64,000 nucleotides of DNA from Limnomonas spitsbergensis. Taxonomy: Eukaryota; Chlorophyta; Chlorophyceae; Chlamydomonadales. Below are positions 47,301 through 60,442 of the stretch, piece after piece. The notes beneath the pieces are model-generated. The model was given only the letters and a program-made list of their open reading frames with translations. It was not told the DNA's origin and did not search any database. The stretch is from positions 3,724,001-3,788,000 of the forward strand of contig JAYJMM010000120.1 in the NCBI GenBank assembly GCA_037349105.1. Direction: 5' to 3'. Position 1 is the stretch's first letter, and each line of letters starts with the position of its first letter. The translations under genes and the position numbers were made by a program.

Positions 47301-50300
47301 CCCCTCCCCTCCTAGGGCCCCACTCTACCCCCTCCCCACCTAGGGCCCCACTCTACCCCCTCCCCTCCTAGGGCCCCACTCTACCCCCTCCCCTCCGACG
47401 GCCCCACTCTACCCCCTCCCCTCCTAGGGCCTCACTCTACCCCCTCCCCTCCTAGGGCCCCACTCTACCCCCCTCCCCTCCTAGGACCCCACTCTTCCCC
47501 CTCCCCTCCTAGGGCCCCACTCTACCCCCTCCCCTCCTAGAGCCCCACTCTACCCCCTCCCCACCTAGGGCCCCACTATACCCCCTCCCCTCCTAGGACC
47601 CCACTCTACCCCCTCCCCTCCTAGGGCCCCACTCTACCCCCTCCCCTCCTAGGGCCCCACTCTACCCCCTCCCCTCCTAGGGCCCCACTATACCCCCTCC
47701 CCTCCTAGGGCCTCACTCTACCCCCTCCCCTCCTAGGACCCCACTCTACCCCCTCCCCTCCTAGGACCCCACTCTACCCCCTCCCCTCCTAGGGCCCCAC
47801 TCTACCCCCTCCCCACCTAGGGCCCCACTCTACCCCCCTCCCCTCCTAGGACCCCACTCTACCCCCTCCCCTCCTAGGGCCCCACTCTACCCCCTCCCCA
47901 CCTAGGGCCCCACTCTACCCCCTCCCCTCCTAGGACCCCACTCTACCCCCTCCCCTCCTAATGCCCCACTCTACCCCCTCCCCACCTAGGGCCCCACTCT
48001 ACCCCCTCCCCTCCTAGGACCCCACTCTATCCCCTCCCCTCCTAGGACCCCACTCTATCCCCTCCCCACCTAGGGCCCCACTCTACCCCCTCCCCTCCTA
48101 GGACCCCACTCTACCCCCTCCCCTCCTAGGGCCCCACTCTACCCCCTCCCCACCTAGGGCCCCACTCTACCCCCTCCCCTCCTAGGACCCCACTCTACCC
48201 CCTCCCCTCCTAGGGCCTCACTCTACCCCCTCCCCTCCTAGGGCCCCACTCTATCCCCTCCCCTCCTAGGGCCCCACTCTATCCCCTCCCCTCCTAGGGC
48301 CCCACTCTATCCCCTCCCCTCCTAGGGCCCCACTCTATCCCCTCCCCTCCTAGGGCCCCACTCTATCCCCTCCCCTCCTAGGGCCCCACTCTACCCCCTC
48401 CCCTCCTAGGGCCCCACTCTATCCCCTCCCCACCTAGGGCCCCACTCTATCCCCTCCCCTCCTAGGGCCCCACTCTATCCCCTCCCCTCCTAGGGCCCCA
48501 CTCTACCCCCTCCCCTCCTAGGGCCCCACTCTACCCCCTCCCCTCCTAGGGCCCCACTCTACCCCCTCCCCACCTAGGGCCCCACTCTACCCCCTCCCCA
48601 CCTAGGGCCCCACTCTACCCCCTCCCCACCTAGGGCCCCACTCTACCCCCTCCCCACCTAGGGCCCCACTCTACCCCCTCCCCTCCTAGGGCCCCACTCT
48701 ATCCCCTCCCCACCTAGGGCCCCACTCTACCCCCTCCCCAACTAGCTGTGTCACCTGGAAGTAGAAGTACATAGTGACGACGCCGAAGTCCACCTGGCTT
48801 GCCGACACAAAGCCGGACAGGGTGCACATCCAGGCCAGGATGGTGGGCACGAATGCCAGGAAAGCCATGAGCACGACAGAGGGCAGGATGCCCTGAGGGG
48901 GAAGTGTGGAGACGTGTGGACAAGTAAGGACAGGGTACAGACGCCAGGAAGGCCATGAGCGCGACAGATGGCAGGACACCCTGCAGAGGGGAAGTGGACA
49001 AGTATGGACACGATTCATTTACTGACAAGGTTCACCTGGATAAGCGGGTTGATAAAGAGGAATTTGACAAACTCTACCACCGGTGCCACAAACTTCTCAT
49101 CATCACAGCTGAAATCAGGAGCAGCCTTTTGTCCCCCCCCCTGGATGGGCGGAAGGACCCACTGAGCCCAACCTGGCTGACCAACCAGCTCGGATTTCAT
49201 CTGGCGTATCCCATACGCCGGGTATCCGGTGTATCCCGGCGGTGATTGGCGTATCCCATACGAGGCCTGCATTGCTTGTTTGTTTGCTGGGATATCTCAT
49301 CACCCGCAAGGGCTCCAACCCAGCCTCACCTGGATGAGCTGATTGATGAAGGGGAGATGCACAAAATATGCCAGGCCAGGCAACTTGTCCAGCTGTCCCG
49401 CATTGACCAGAGCCTGTGAAAACAGGGTTCAGGGTTTAGAGCACCTGCCCAGCTGTCATGCATTCAATATAGCCGGTGCAAACAGTCGCCAATATGCTTA
49501 AACACTCACACACGTAAGTCCGCAACCCTGACAAAAGGTTGGCAACAGTTTATTAAAGGGTGCTCCAGCTGCAATCCGGCTGCGTCGCGGCCCACGGCCG
49601 GAGGGGCCAGGGGCAGCAATCTCTGCTGAATGGCCCACCGGCTGAAGGCCAGTCCAGATTTGGTCACCATCGCCCCGGTGGCGGCAGTACCCAACAGCTT
49701 GCCGAAGGTGAAATTGTGCACTCTGAAACATACGCTGTCAGCTAACAGACACCCACATGCATAACCGCTCATAACAGACACCAGGCATTCCTACCGGTGG
49801 ATAAGCATTCCTATATGTCGGCTTGCTGCCAATATTACATTGGTTCAAATTGAAGAGCAGCTGTGTGAAGACATCAGTGGTCAAACCTAGGACCCAGTCC
49901 ACCCCTTCCTGTGCCTCGGCCCTCAGGGTGCGATGTTCAGAACCAGAACCCTAGACTCTCATGCAGACGGGGGTTCAGGTTTAAACCCTTAAACCTCATG
50001 CAGGCAGGATTGCTCCGCACCCACCCATCCACACCCATCCACACGAGAGAAAAGTTACGCAGCGCCCGTGAGGAACGAGGAAATAGTACAGCATTCCCAT
50101 TGCCCTCCCACCTGAGATATCGATACTGGGACCCTTACCCCCATTTGCTCCCCCCCCTTGTCATCACTAGTGACGAGTGTCTCCCTTGATGCAGAGTTTG
50201 GCCTGTCCCAATCATACCATTTAAGCAAGGAGGGTTAAGGCTTCCTTAATTCAGGCCTCAGGGGATCGTTTGCTAGGAGGGATGGGCAAGAAAGACCCTC

Positions 50301-53300
50301 GGACCCTTTCACCCCCCTTCCTCCTGCCTGCAATGTCCTGACTGGGATGGCTATCAGCAAGGTGAGTGCTCATCACAGTATCCGCAAGATTCTGATTAGA
50401 CGCCCCACTTGCAATGGACCTCGGACCGGAGCCCCCCACCCCCCTTCGCACCTGGACCATCACGATCCGCATCACGCATGGCATTCTGGACACATGGCAG
50501 GGCTGCAACAACAACATCATCCTGCATACCTGCACGATCGCGACTGGGATGACGAACAGCACGGTCAGTGTGCAGAACAGGAACCACAGGACGAGGACAC
50601 GGAGGCCCCGCTGCCAGGACCGCATGCCCACATTCTGCCAGATCACCTCCTGCGGGCTGTAAATCAACATGGGGGTGGGGTCTGTTTATTTATTTCAGAG
50701 CAGCATCCACAGAATGAGCTCGTGGAAGAGCCCCCATGACGGGACCGCATGCCAAAGTTCACACAAGCTCAGAATAAGTCGCGTGGCTTCCGGCTCAAAA
50801 AATGTCAGTTGGCTTCAGCTGAATAAGTTGTTGCTGTTACAGAGTTAACGCAATTGACCATAGCCACGTGTTGCCTGTTTTAGGTTTCCGTTTTTGTGGC
50901 TAGTTGCCCTCCGATTCGCTCTGCCTGGCCCTTTTCTCAAAAGGCTGTGGGTGCTTGCGTTAACTTTGTAACAACAGCCCTAGCCTTTCTGAAAGGGACA
51001 GGCAGGGCGAACCGGGTAGACAACACTGCAAACCCTGAGAGAGCATTCACACTAAGAACAGGGTGATTCTAAGACACATTGAGAACAAGTGTCAGTTGGT
51101 GTCCAGCTCAACAAGCTGTTGCTGTTACAAAGTGAAGGTGATTCTAAGACACATGAAGAACAAGTGTCAGTTGGTGTCCGTCTCACCTGGGAGCCCCTTG
51201 TATGCACCAGTAGGACTCCTCGTGTGCGTGCAGGGACGTCTCAGCGCGGGTCTTGGAGACGCGTGTGCTGGCAGTAGAGAGGGAAGGGGCAGGGAGGGGT
51301 CCCTTAAAAGCTGGCACGCTTGCTGACAGCATACGGGGCAGAAACTTAGTTAACTGTCATAACAAGGGGAGCGAGGCTGGGCTTTTCAAACACACTTGGT
51401 ATGAATAAACTATCGGCTGCCGAGAACTGCAGCATGAGTGCGGAGCCGTGACTGAGACAGCATGTCAATCTAAAAGATGATGGTAACGGCGCGGACGCGG
51501 CCTAGGCCCATACCGCGCTGTTCCCTTAACCTGCACGCCCCTGTGGGGCGTAGTTTTCTTTCTTTCTTTCTAAAAGATGGTGAGCAAGCACAGTGAGACC
51601 ACACCGGTGTGCGCCGGGAGGGACTCTCTCATAGGGGAGGGCACACAAACTCTCCAAGGGCACCCACATCCTTCCTTCGATATCGACCCGAAACAAGGAC
51701 AAACAAAGGGTGATAGTGACATGAACCAGACATGGCAGTGCAGTCTCCCAACGAACGAGCCCCTGCTTTCAACCCCGTGCATGAGCCCCCACTCTTCTCC
51801 CTCACTTGAACGTGACGAACGCCGAGGGGATGGGCTGCGTGAGTGCCCTGTCCTGCGCCTCCGCTATGAGCCGATCCAGCTGGCGCAGCCTGCAACAAGG
51901 CAAACATGATGGTCTGGGTCGGCGCACAACAACGCAACATTAAGGGCTGCATGACCGCACAACAAAGCGACCTAATGGGCTGCGTTAGCGCATTGTCCTA
52001 CGCCTCGCCATGAGCCGGTCCAGCTCACGCAGCCTGCAACAAGGCAAACATGGATGTGCGAGGGTGGTCCGCAGACGGTGTTCATCCCCCTCTTCAATTT
52101 CCTCTTTTTACGTGCTTCAGATCACCGTGGGCCACAGGGAAGCCAGCACAGGGCCGATTGGGCCAAAAACCTGACCGGCATGCAATGGCCCAAGGAGCTT
52201 AAAGCAGGCCCCTCGGCCGTAGACCACAAAGTTGCTGAAATATACGCTAGGCACCCTAAAATAACCGGTGCTGCTCTATACCATCGGTCAAGGCTCAACC
52301 TCCGGCAGTACACAAGGATGCAACATCGTTAAGTGCTCCAGTTGAGTACACACTAATCGTATTACTCTGGATGTTGCCAGCTCCCCGTCCAGCTCCCCTT
52401 CATCACATAACTCCACGTACACCCCCGTCATCGCATAACTCCCCCCACACCCTTGCACCTCTTACACCAGGAACCAATGGCATCCAATGTCACGGGCTTG
52501 GAGCCAAAGGTGCTGATGCTGTACAACTGCACACCCTTATTTCACACTTGCTCCATACCTCCACACCCTCGCACCTCTTACACCAGAAACCAATGGCATC
52601 CACTGTCACGGGCTTGGGGCCAAAGGTGCTGATGCTGTACGACCCCACACCCGTTGTTCACACTTGCTCCATACCTCCACACCCTCGCACCTCTTACACC
52701 AGAAACCAATGGCATCCACTGTCACGGGCTTGGGGCCAAAGGTGTCGATGCCCCACTGGCCCATGCTGGGTCCCGACACGCGCCTAGTCAGCCGCTTGGG
52801 GATCTTGAGCTTGCGCCTCAGTCGGTACGCGACCAGGTCCAGGTAATCCTCCAAGGCGGTCTTGTGCTACAGGGAGCAGAGGGCAAGGGGCAAAGGGTTA
52901 GGGGGCAAAGTGTGAGAGGGCAAAGTGTGAGAGGGCAAAGTGTGAGAGGGCAAAGGGTGAGAGGGCAAAGGTTGAGGGGGAAAGGGTGAGGGGGCAGAGG
53001 ATGAGGGGGCAAAGGGTAAGGGGTAAGGGGGGTGGTGGGGCAAAGCTTGAGGTTGTTGGGGTGAGGGGGCAAAATATGAGAGGTTACGGAGCAAGGGGAG
53101 AGAGGGTAGGGAGCGTGTTGTGATTACAATCTGATCGGAGTGCCGCAGCTTTTCTTGCTGCGCCTGCATGCATCGCAGACTAGGCAAAGGGGGCGATGTT
53201 GGAAAATATATAAAATGTTGGAACCGCAGACCTCAGGGTGGGCTGCCAATCTGCGTAGTACCACAGAGCCCACTTGGCACACTCTGTTTTCAAGGAAACT

Positions 53301-56300
53301 CGTGGTCTCATGCACAGCTGTACACGGACCTTGAACACGCCAAACCTCCATTGGGGGACATTTCAGAAATCCCGGATCCAGGTGCAAAAACGCCCTGGTA
53401 TTTTCAGCCCACAAAGCAGAGGTTGTGTTCCCCTTCAGACGAGCGTGTTGGCCCATGGGATAAGCAGGCTGGCCAGTGTACCTTTATTCGGCTACCGAGT
53501 CCAAGCTCAGCAGGCCGCCCCGCAGCGGCCAAAGGTCCGATCGGGACCAAACCTGTACCGGCATACACCGTTTGTCCGGAGAAGACCGCTGGCCGCTGAT
53601 GGGGCCTCTAGCAAGAGACCGGGGTGTAGCTGACATGTAGCAGACATGTAGCTGACATAAAGCTGAGTCACATACACACAAACACCGAGGATGGCCGACA
53701 CAGACAGCCTTGCTCCACAAATCCTCTTCAACCGTTCCTGTTTGCACTGCCTGTATATGGCTCAGAAAAAGAATTGCGAGGCAGATGCGCATGCCATGCA
53801 GCAACAAATGGCAAGCAGCCCAGTCACTGGATGAACAGCTCCACTGCCCATCCACAGGGGAGCTCTCAGGGTTCAGGGTTCAGGGTTTGGGTTTTAGGGT
53901 GTGGGTTCACAGCCCATCCACAGGGGGAGCTCTCAGGGTTTAAGAAACCCTTTCTTAGGGTTAAGGTTGCAGAGTTATGGGTATGGGTTTACTGCCCATC
54001 CACAGGGGGAGTTCTCAGCATCCGACACGGGAGGTGCACACAGCACCCGCCCAGCCCACATTGACAGACGGGACTGAAAGGTCACTGGATCCACAGCCTC
54101 ACTGGATCCACAGTGTCACTGGATCCACAGCATCACTGGATCCACAGCGTCACTGGATCCACAGCCTCACTGGATCCACAACGTCACTAGATCCAAAGTG
54201 TCACTGGATCCACAGCATCACTGGATCCACAGCGTCACTGGATCCACAGCGTCACTAGATCCACAGCGTCACTGCCGCACCTTTAAGCAATCCCCTTTTA
54301 TCTTCCTCCTCCCCGCTCCCGCCCCTGCCCCTCACCAGCATCACCCACCCTATTGTACTCAGCCAGCAGCCCCACATAGTCCCCTTTCTCACCACACACA
54401 CACACACGTCCCTGCCTCTTCCCCTCACCAGCATCACCCACCCTATAGTACTCAGACAGCAGCTTCATACAATCTATTTTCTCCCTCCCCCCCCCTTCCT
54501 CCGCCCTCGCCTCTGCCCCTCACCAGCATCACTCACTATTGTACTCAGCCAGCAGCATCACACAATCTATTTTCGCCCCCCCTGCCCCCCCCCCCCGCCT
54601 CCGCCTCTGCCCTCCCAAACAACATCACTCACTCTATTGTATTCAGTCAGCAGCTTCACCAGCTCCCCCTCATCCCACACCGGGTTGATGGCCGCCACCT
54701 GGTGCTCTCCATAGCAGTACTGAAGCTCGTTGTACAGGAACCTCTGATCAGTAGAAAAAGGGTTTAAATGAATACCGGTAACTGAATTGGGGTTGATAGC
54801 GGCCACCGAGTTGTATCCTTAGCAAGACTCCAGCTCAAGGCCATGGATCAGGGAGTCAGGGTGCAAGAACTTATGATGAAGGTAATTAAGGCTAAACATC
54901 AATAAGTTGATGTATGTAGGGGTTGATGGCCCGCCACCTGGTTCTCTCCGTAGCAGTAATCCAGCTCGTGGCAAATAGGAATGTCTGATCGAGCCAATCA
55001 GGGTTTGAATAAAGAAGTGCATATGGGTTGAATCACTAGTAATTCAGGTTGTCAGCAGAGAAGCGGGCCGGCAGAACAACGGAGCCTCCAAAGGAAAGCA
55101 ATAGGCAAGAGGGGCAGGACATCAGCGGAAGGCAGGATTACCCCCCCTCCACAGCCCGCCCGAAGCTCCTCCCCCCTACCCACAACCCTTCCAGCCTTAC
55201 CCTCCCCCTGCCCCTGCTTTGACCCTTTCTTCGCGGCATCCACCTCAAATCCTGGTCGAGCGGCACTCAGCTTGTGCCCCCCCCCACCCTCCGCCCCCCT
55301 AGACCACCAGCCCGTCCTCCTAATCCTCCATTTGACTGGTCCTCCCCTGCCCCGACCCCTCCCCTGCTCCCCTCTGCACCTTGATCCCTTCCTCCTGGTC
55401 CTCAATTTAGCTGGTCCTCCCCTGCTCCCCCCCTCCCCTGCTCCCCTCCGCACCGTGAGCCCTTCCTCCTGGTCCTCAATTTAGCTGGTCCTCCCCTGCC
55501 CCCACCCTTCCCCTGCTCCCCTCCGCACCGTGAGCCCTTCCTCCTGGTCCTCAAATTAGCTGGTCCTCCCCTGCTCCCCCCCTCCCCTGCTCCCCTCCGC
55601 ACCGTGAGCCCTTCCTCCTGGTCCTCAATTTAGCTGGTCCTCCACTACTCCCCCCCCCTCCCCTGCTCCCCTCCGCACCGTGAGCCCTTTCTCCTGGTCC
55701 TCAATTTAACTGGTCCTCCCCTGCTCCCCCCCTCCCCTGCTCCCCTCGCACACCTTCACACACTTTGAGCCTTTCCTCCTGGTTATCCCCCATCCTGGTC
55801 CTCCCCTGCCCCCCCCCCCCTTTCGCATCTTCAGCTTGTCCTCCTGGTCCCCATGCCCCCCCCCCCCCCCCCCCCCCCGACCCCTCACACACCTTGAGCT
55901 TCTCCTCCTGGTCCCCCATCCTGGTCCTCCCCTGTCCCCCCCCCCTTCGCATCTTCATCTTGTCCTCCTGGTCCCCCTGCCCTCCCCCCCCCTCCCCCTC
56001 ACACACCTTGAGCTTTTCCTCCTGGTCCTCTCCCGCCTCCAAGACCCCCAGCTCCTGCTCCGCAGTCCACCACACATCCAGCTCCTTGGCCGACATGTGG
56101 AGCTCCTTGCGGTACAGCGGCAGGGGCGAGCTGGAGAGGGCCTTGTGGCCAAGGCGCAATGGGGACGCTTCCTTGGCAGCGGCAGGCCCCCCTGGCGCCT
56201 GATCCTCAGCGGCCGGGGCGTTGTCGTGCTCTGGGGCGGCGTCTGCGGTGACTGTGGGGCCAGAGGCCCCCGTGTCGTGCTGCGGCGTTCCTTCCGCCTC

Positions 56301-59300
56301 GCCCTCTGCGGCAGAGGGCGCGGGTTCTCTGGGAGAGTCTGCCTCCATGGCCTGAAGTCTGTCTTGGCGCCTGAAGAGAGAGGGATGCAGTGGTTGGTAC
56401 CGGGGCGGCGGTGTGGCGGCGACAGAAGGTGGCTTCGTAGCATTCAGGCGTAGGGTAGGGAACGCTGAGGCCTCTGCTTCACACGGATCCCACACATCCC
56501 TAGTCAAGCATTTCAACATATGGACTCAAGGGCACCCCTTAGATCTCAAGGGCACCCCTTAGATGTCAAGGGCACACCTTAGATCTCAAGGGCACACCTT
56601 AGATCTCAAGGGCACCCCTTAGATGTCAAAGGCACCCCTTAGATCTCAAGGGCACACCTTAGATCTCAAGGGCACCCCTTAGATGTCAAGGGCACACCTT
56701 AGATCTCAAGGGTACCCCTTAGACCTCAAGGGCACCCCTTAGATATCAAGGGCACCCCTTAGATGTCAAGGGCACCCCTTAGATGTCAAGGGCACCCCTT
56801 AGATGTCAAGGGCACCCCTTAGATCTCAAGGGCACCCCTTAGATGTCAAGGGCACCCCTTAGATATCAAGGGCACCCCTTAGATGTCAAGGGCACCCCTT
56901 AGACCTCAAGGGCACCCCTTAGACCTCAAGGGCACCCCTTAGACCTCAAGGGCACCCCTTAGATCTCAAGGGCACCCCTTAGATGTCAAGGGCACACCTT
57001 AGATGTCAAGGGCACCCCTTAGATGTCAAGGGCACCCCTTAGATCTCAAGGGCACCCCTTAGATCTCAAGGGCACCCCTTAGATCTCAAGGGCACACCTT
57101 AGATCTCAAGGGCACCCCTTAGATGTCAAGGGCACCCCTTAGATCTCAAGGGCACCCCTTAGATCTCAAGGGCACCCCTTAGATGTCAAGGGCACACCTT
57201 AGATGTCAAGGGCACCCCTTAGATGTCAAGGGCACCCCTTAGACCTCAAGGGCACCCCTTAGATGTCAAGGGCACCCCTTAGATATCAAGGGCACCCCTT
57301 AGATGTCAAGGGCACCCCTTAGATCTCAAGGGCACCCCTTAGACCTCAAACCTATCAACACACACAGATCCCAGGGCCCTGTACATCTCAAGCCCATCAG
57401 CACGTCAATGCAAGGCATGACCGAGATCTCAAGCAAACCAACACACGGATCCAAGGGCCTATTGGTTCTCAATCCTCGCAGACCTATTGGGCCATTGGCA
57501 CGCGAGCATACAGCACACCTGCGACGCCTACACAAGAGAACATGCATGAAAACGCCACCTTGGAAAGCCGTGGCTTCATTAATCCCTTGTTGACATACTT
57601 GGTGATCTTGCCTGCATCCAGGGCGCTCCTGATTGAGCCTGATCCCCATAGCCCACCATAGCCCACCACTCACTTGTTGACACCCCGGGTGATCTTGCCT
57701 GCGTCCAGGGCGCCCCTGATTGAGCCTGCTCCCCATAGCCCACCATAGCCCACCACTCACTTCTTGACATAATCTGCGATCTTGCCTGCGCTCAGAACGC
57801 CCCTGATTGAGCCTGCTCCTGTCTCAACAAAGTCCATGACCTTCGCCTTCATGGACTCGGGCAGCATGATGAAGACGGTGCTGCCAACAAACTGCAGCAG
57901 TATTCAGGCCCCCAGCACTTGCGTTCAGGACCCCAGCACTTGCACTGAGAACTCCAGCAGACCTAAGGGATGGTTTGGTACATAATGACAGAGAGCCCAT
58001 CGCTTGATCTGACTCGGGTCTGAGAGGTAGAGGACCAAGGTCACACAATGAGCGTGGCACGGGGTGAGTAAGGGGTGTCCGAGAGCTGGCTTCGGGCTGG
58101 AGGTGAGGTGAGGGTGAGTGAGGGGTGTCCGAGAGGCGAGTTCGGGGTGGAGATGAGGAGAGGGTGAGGTGAGGGTGAGGTGAGGGTGTCACCGAGGTCA
58201 GCCCCTGTGCCCTTGCACCAGGGGCAGCGAGGAGGGCACAGGTTACACAATGCCTGCAGTGGGCAGAGAGTACAGCCAGAGATAGGCCCCCTCATGCTTG
58301 TGCGCATCAGAGAGAGGCCCCTTGGTCTGCCTTTTTGTGCTGCTGATAACGCGGCATGGCAGGCTAGCAGACACTGAAATGCGCTTCGTGAGCAGCCAAA
58401 GGGGCTAAGGATGGGATCAGCACAACGCCCGCTGCCCCCCCAGCCAGCAGACAGTCTCTGTTAAGCACCTCCTCCCACCCCCCATGCTTCCCCCATCCAC
58501 CCCCGGCTACATTTTCTCCTGATGCTTAGCCATGCCAGATGTTTGTCTGCCGGATGCTTTGCTATGCCATGTACAAGCGCCACCCATGGTACGCACCCCT
58601 CTGATGAACCAGCGAAACGTGCCGTAGTACATGCCAGGGATGTCGGTGATGAGCACGGTGTGGCTCTGGCCGCCGCGGGGCGTGTTGGCCAGGAACATGA
58701 TGCGCAGCAGGGACGCCTCGCGGTTATACTTCCACACAACCTGGAGAAGGCCATCGAGGTGTGTGAGCGGGCAGGGGGGGGGGGGTCAGCAACAGATCTT
58801 CAGTGAAGGGCTCTACAATCCAGCAGGAAAGAAGGAAAAGCAACAGTCCGGCGAACCCAATCAGATCCTAGGACCACTGTAGGGCCCTGTTCCAGACGCT
58901 GTGTTATCAGGCCCCAACAGGTTGGCCATCGGGGCCAAGCAGTTTTTATTGCGCAACAGACCGTTCTTGTTAGGGCGCTGGACCCCCCAACTAACCCAAC
59001 TTACCCAACCCAACCCAACTAAGCCAACTACCCCCCAGGCCGATGGGGACTGAAGCTTGACCCACCTGCGGCCAGTAGCCCCAGTAGCAGGCAAGTTGCT
59101 GCTTGCTTCGGCTACATCTCAGCTACATCTCGCGCCTCCGGCCGTAGGAGGGAGATGTAGCTGTGATGTAGCTTAAGCACCCAAAACAAACACAGGTGCT
59201 GTGATTAGTGTGGTACCTGCCACACGAGGGACATCACACGAGGGACAGGGAGTACCGTGTACTCTTTCTTTTTTTTACTTCACAGCCTCGGACATCTGGA

Positions 59301-60409
59301 TGCATCAGTGCAAAGTGCTGGTACCACACAAAGCACAACAACGGCCATCCAGAGGTGACCCTGCCCCCCTCCCACTCTTGTTGACTTTCAAAAGTGGCTG
59401 TCCTAATGACCAAGACAAACATCACCAAACATCGGTACTATGCTGAGACCGTACAATTACGCCCCCCCCCCCCCCATCCCCAGGGTTTGACATACGCCTA
59501 GTTGCTCAATTGTAGCCAAAGCGCGTTACAAAATACAGTTTCTGAAAGCGCTAACAGCCCTAACAGCCCTAAAACTTGCGCCGACAGCATCCCTTGATGC
59601 AAATCATCACAGCAGGACTCCCATATTTACCGAAATTCTGAGCCCCCCCCCTCGGACACACACACTACCACATGTCTCCACCCAACCTTAGGATGATGAA
59701 GCTAATGATTCACACACTGACCACATGCACATACAGCTCCCCTAGATGTACATCATCACAGCCCCCACACACACACCACCACTACGACTCTCCGCCCACC
59801 CTGACAGACCCCAACCCCCACCACGTCTCTCCACCCACGCTTAAGACGATGGTGGTGATGACGTACACGCTGACCACGTGCACACATAGCTCCCCTTGAC
59901 GTACATCATCACAGCCTACACACACACCCCACCACTACGACTCTCCACCCAGGCACCCACCCTGACAGACCCCCACCCACCACCCACCCACCCTTAAGAC
60001 AATGAGGGTGATGATGTACATGCTGACCATGTGCACCGACAGCTCCCCTAGACGTACATCATCACACACCCCACCACTACGACTCTCCACCCAGGCACCC
60101 ACTCTGACAGACCCCCACCCACCACCCACCCACCCTTAAGACAATGGTGGTGATGACGTACACGCTGACCATGTGCACCCACAGCTTAGGATTGTCCGGT
60201 GTGAGGTTGCTGACTGAGCACCTGTCGAAGTCCGACACCTGGCGCTCCACCACGGAGATCGACTGTGGAAGAATTGTAAACAGGCAGGTAGGTAGGCAGG
60301 CAGGAAGATTATTGGGTGTCAGGTTGCTCACGGAGCATCTGTCGAAGTCCGACACCTGGCGCTCGACCACAGATATCGTCTGGGGAATAATCGAGAACAG
60401 GCAGGCGGG

Positions 60410-60442
<33 letters not shown>

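Noticed and set aside
55701..56519. Reading the whole 272-codon frame as one exon
   Set aside because: Only 56007-56370 fits the splice phases; the left part is the C/T array and the right part is intron.
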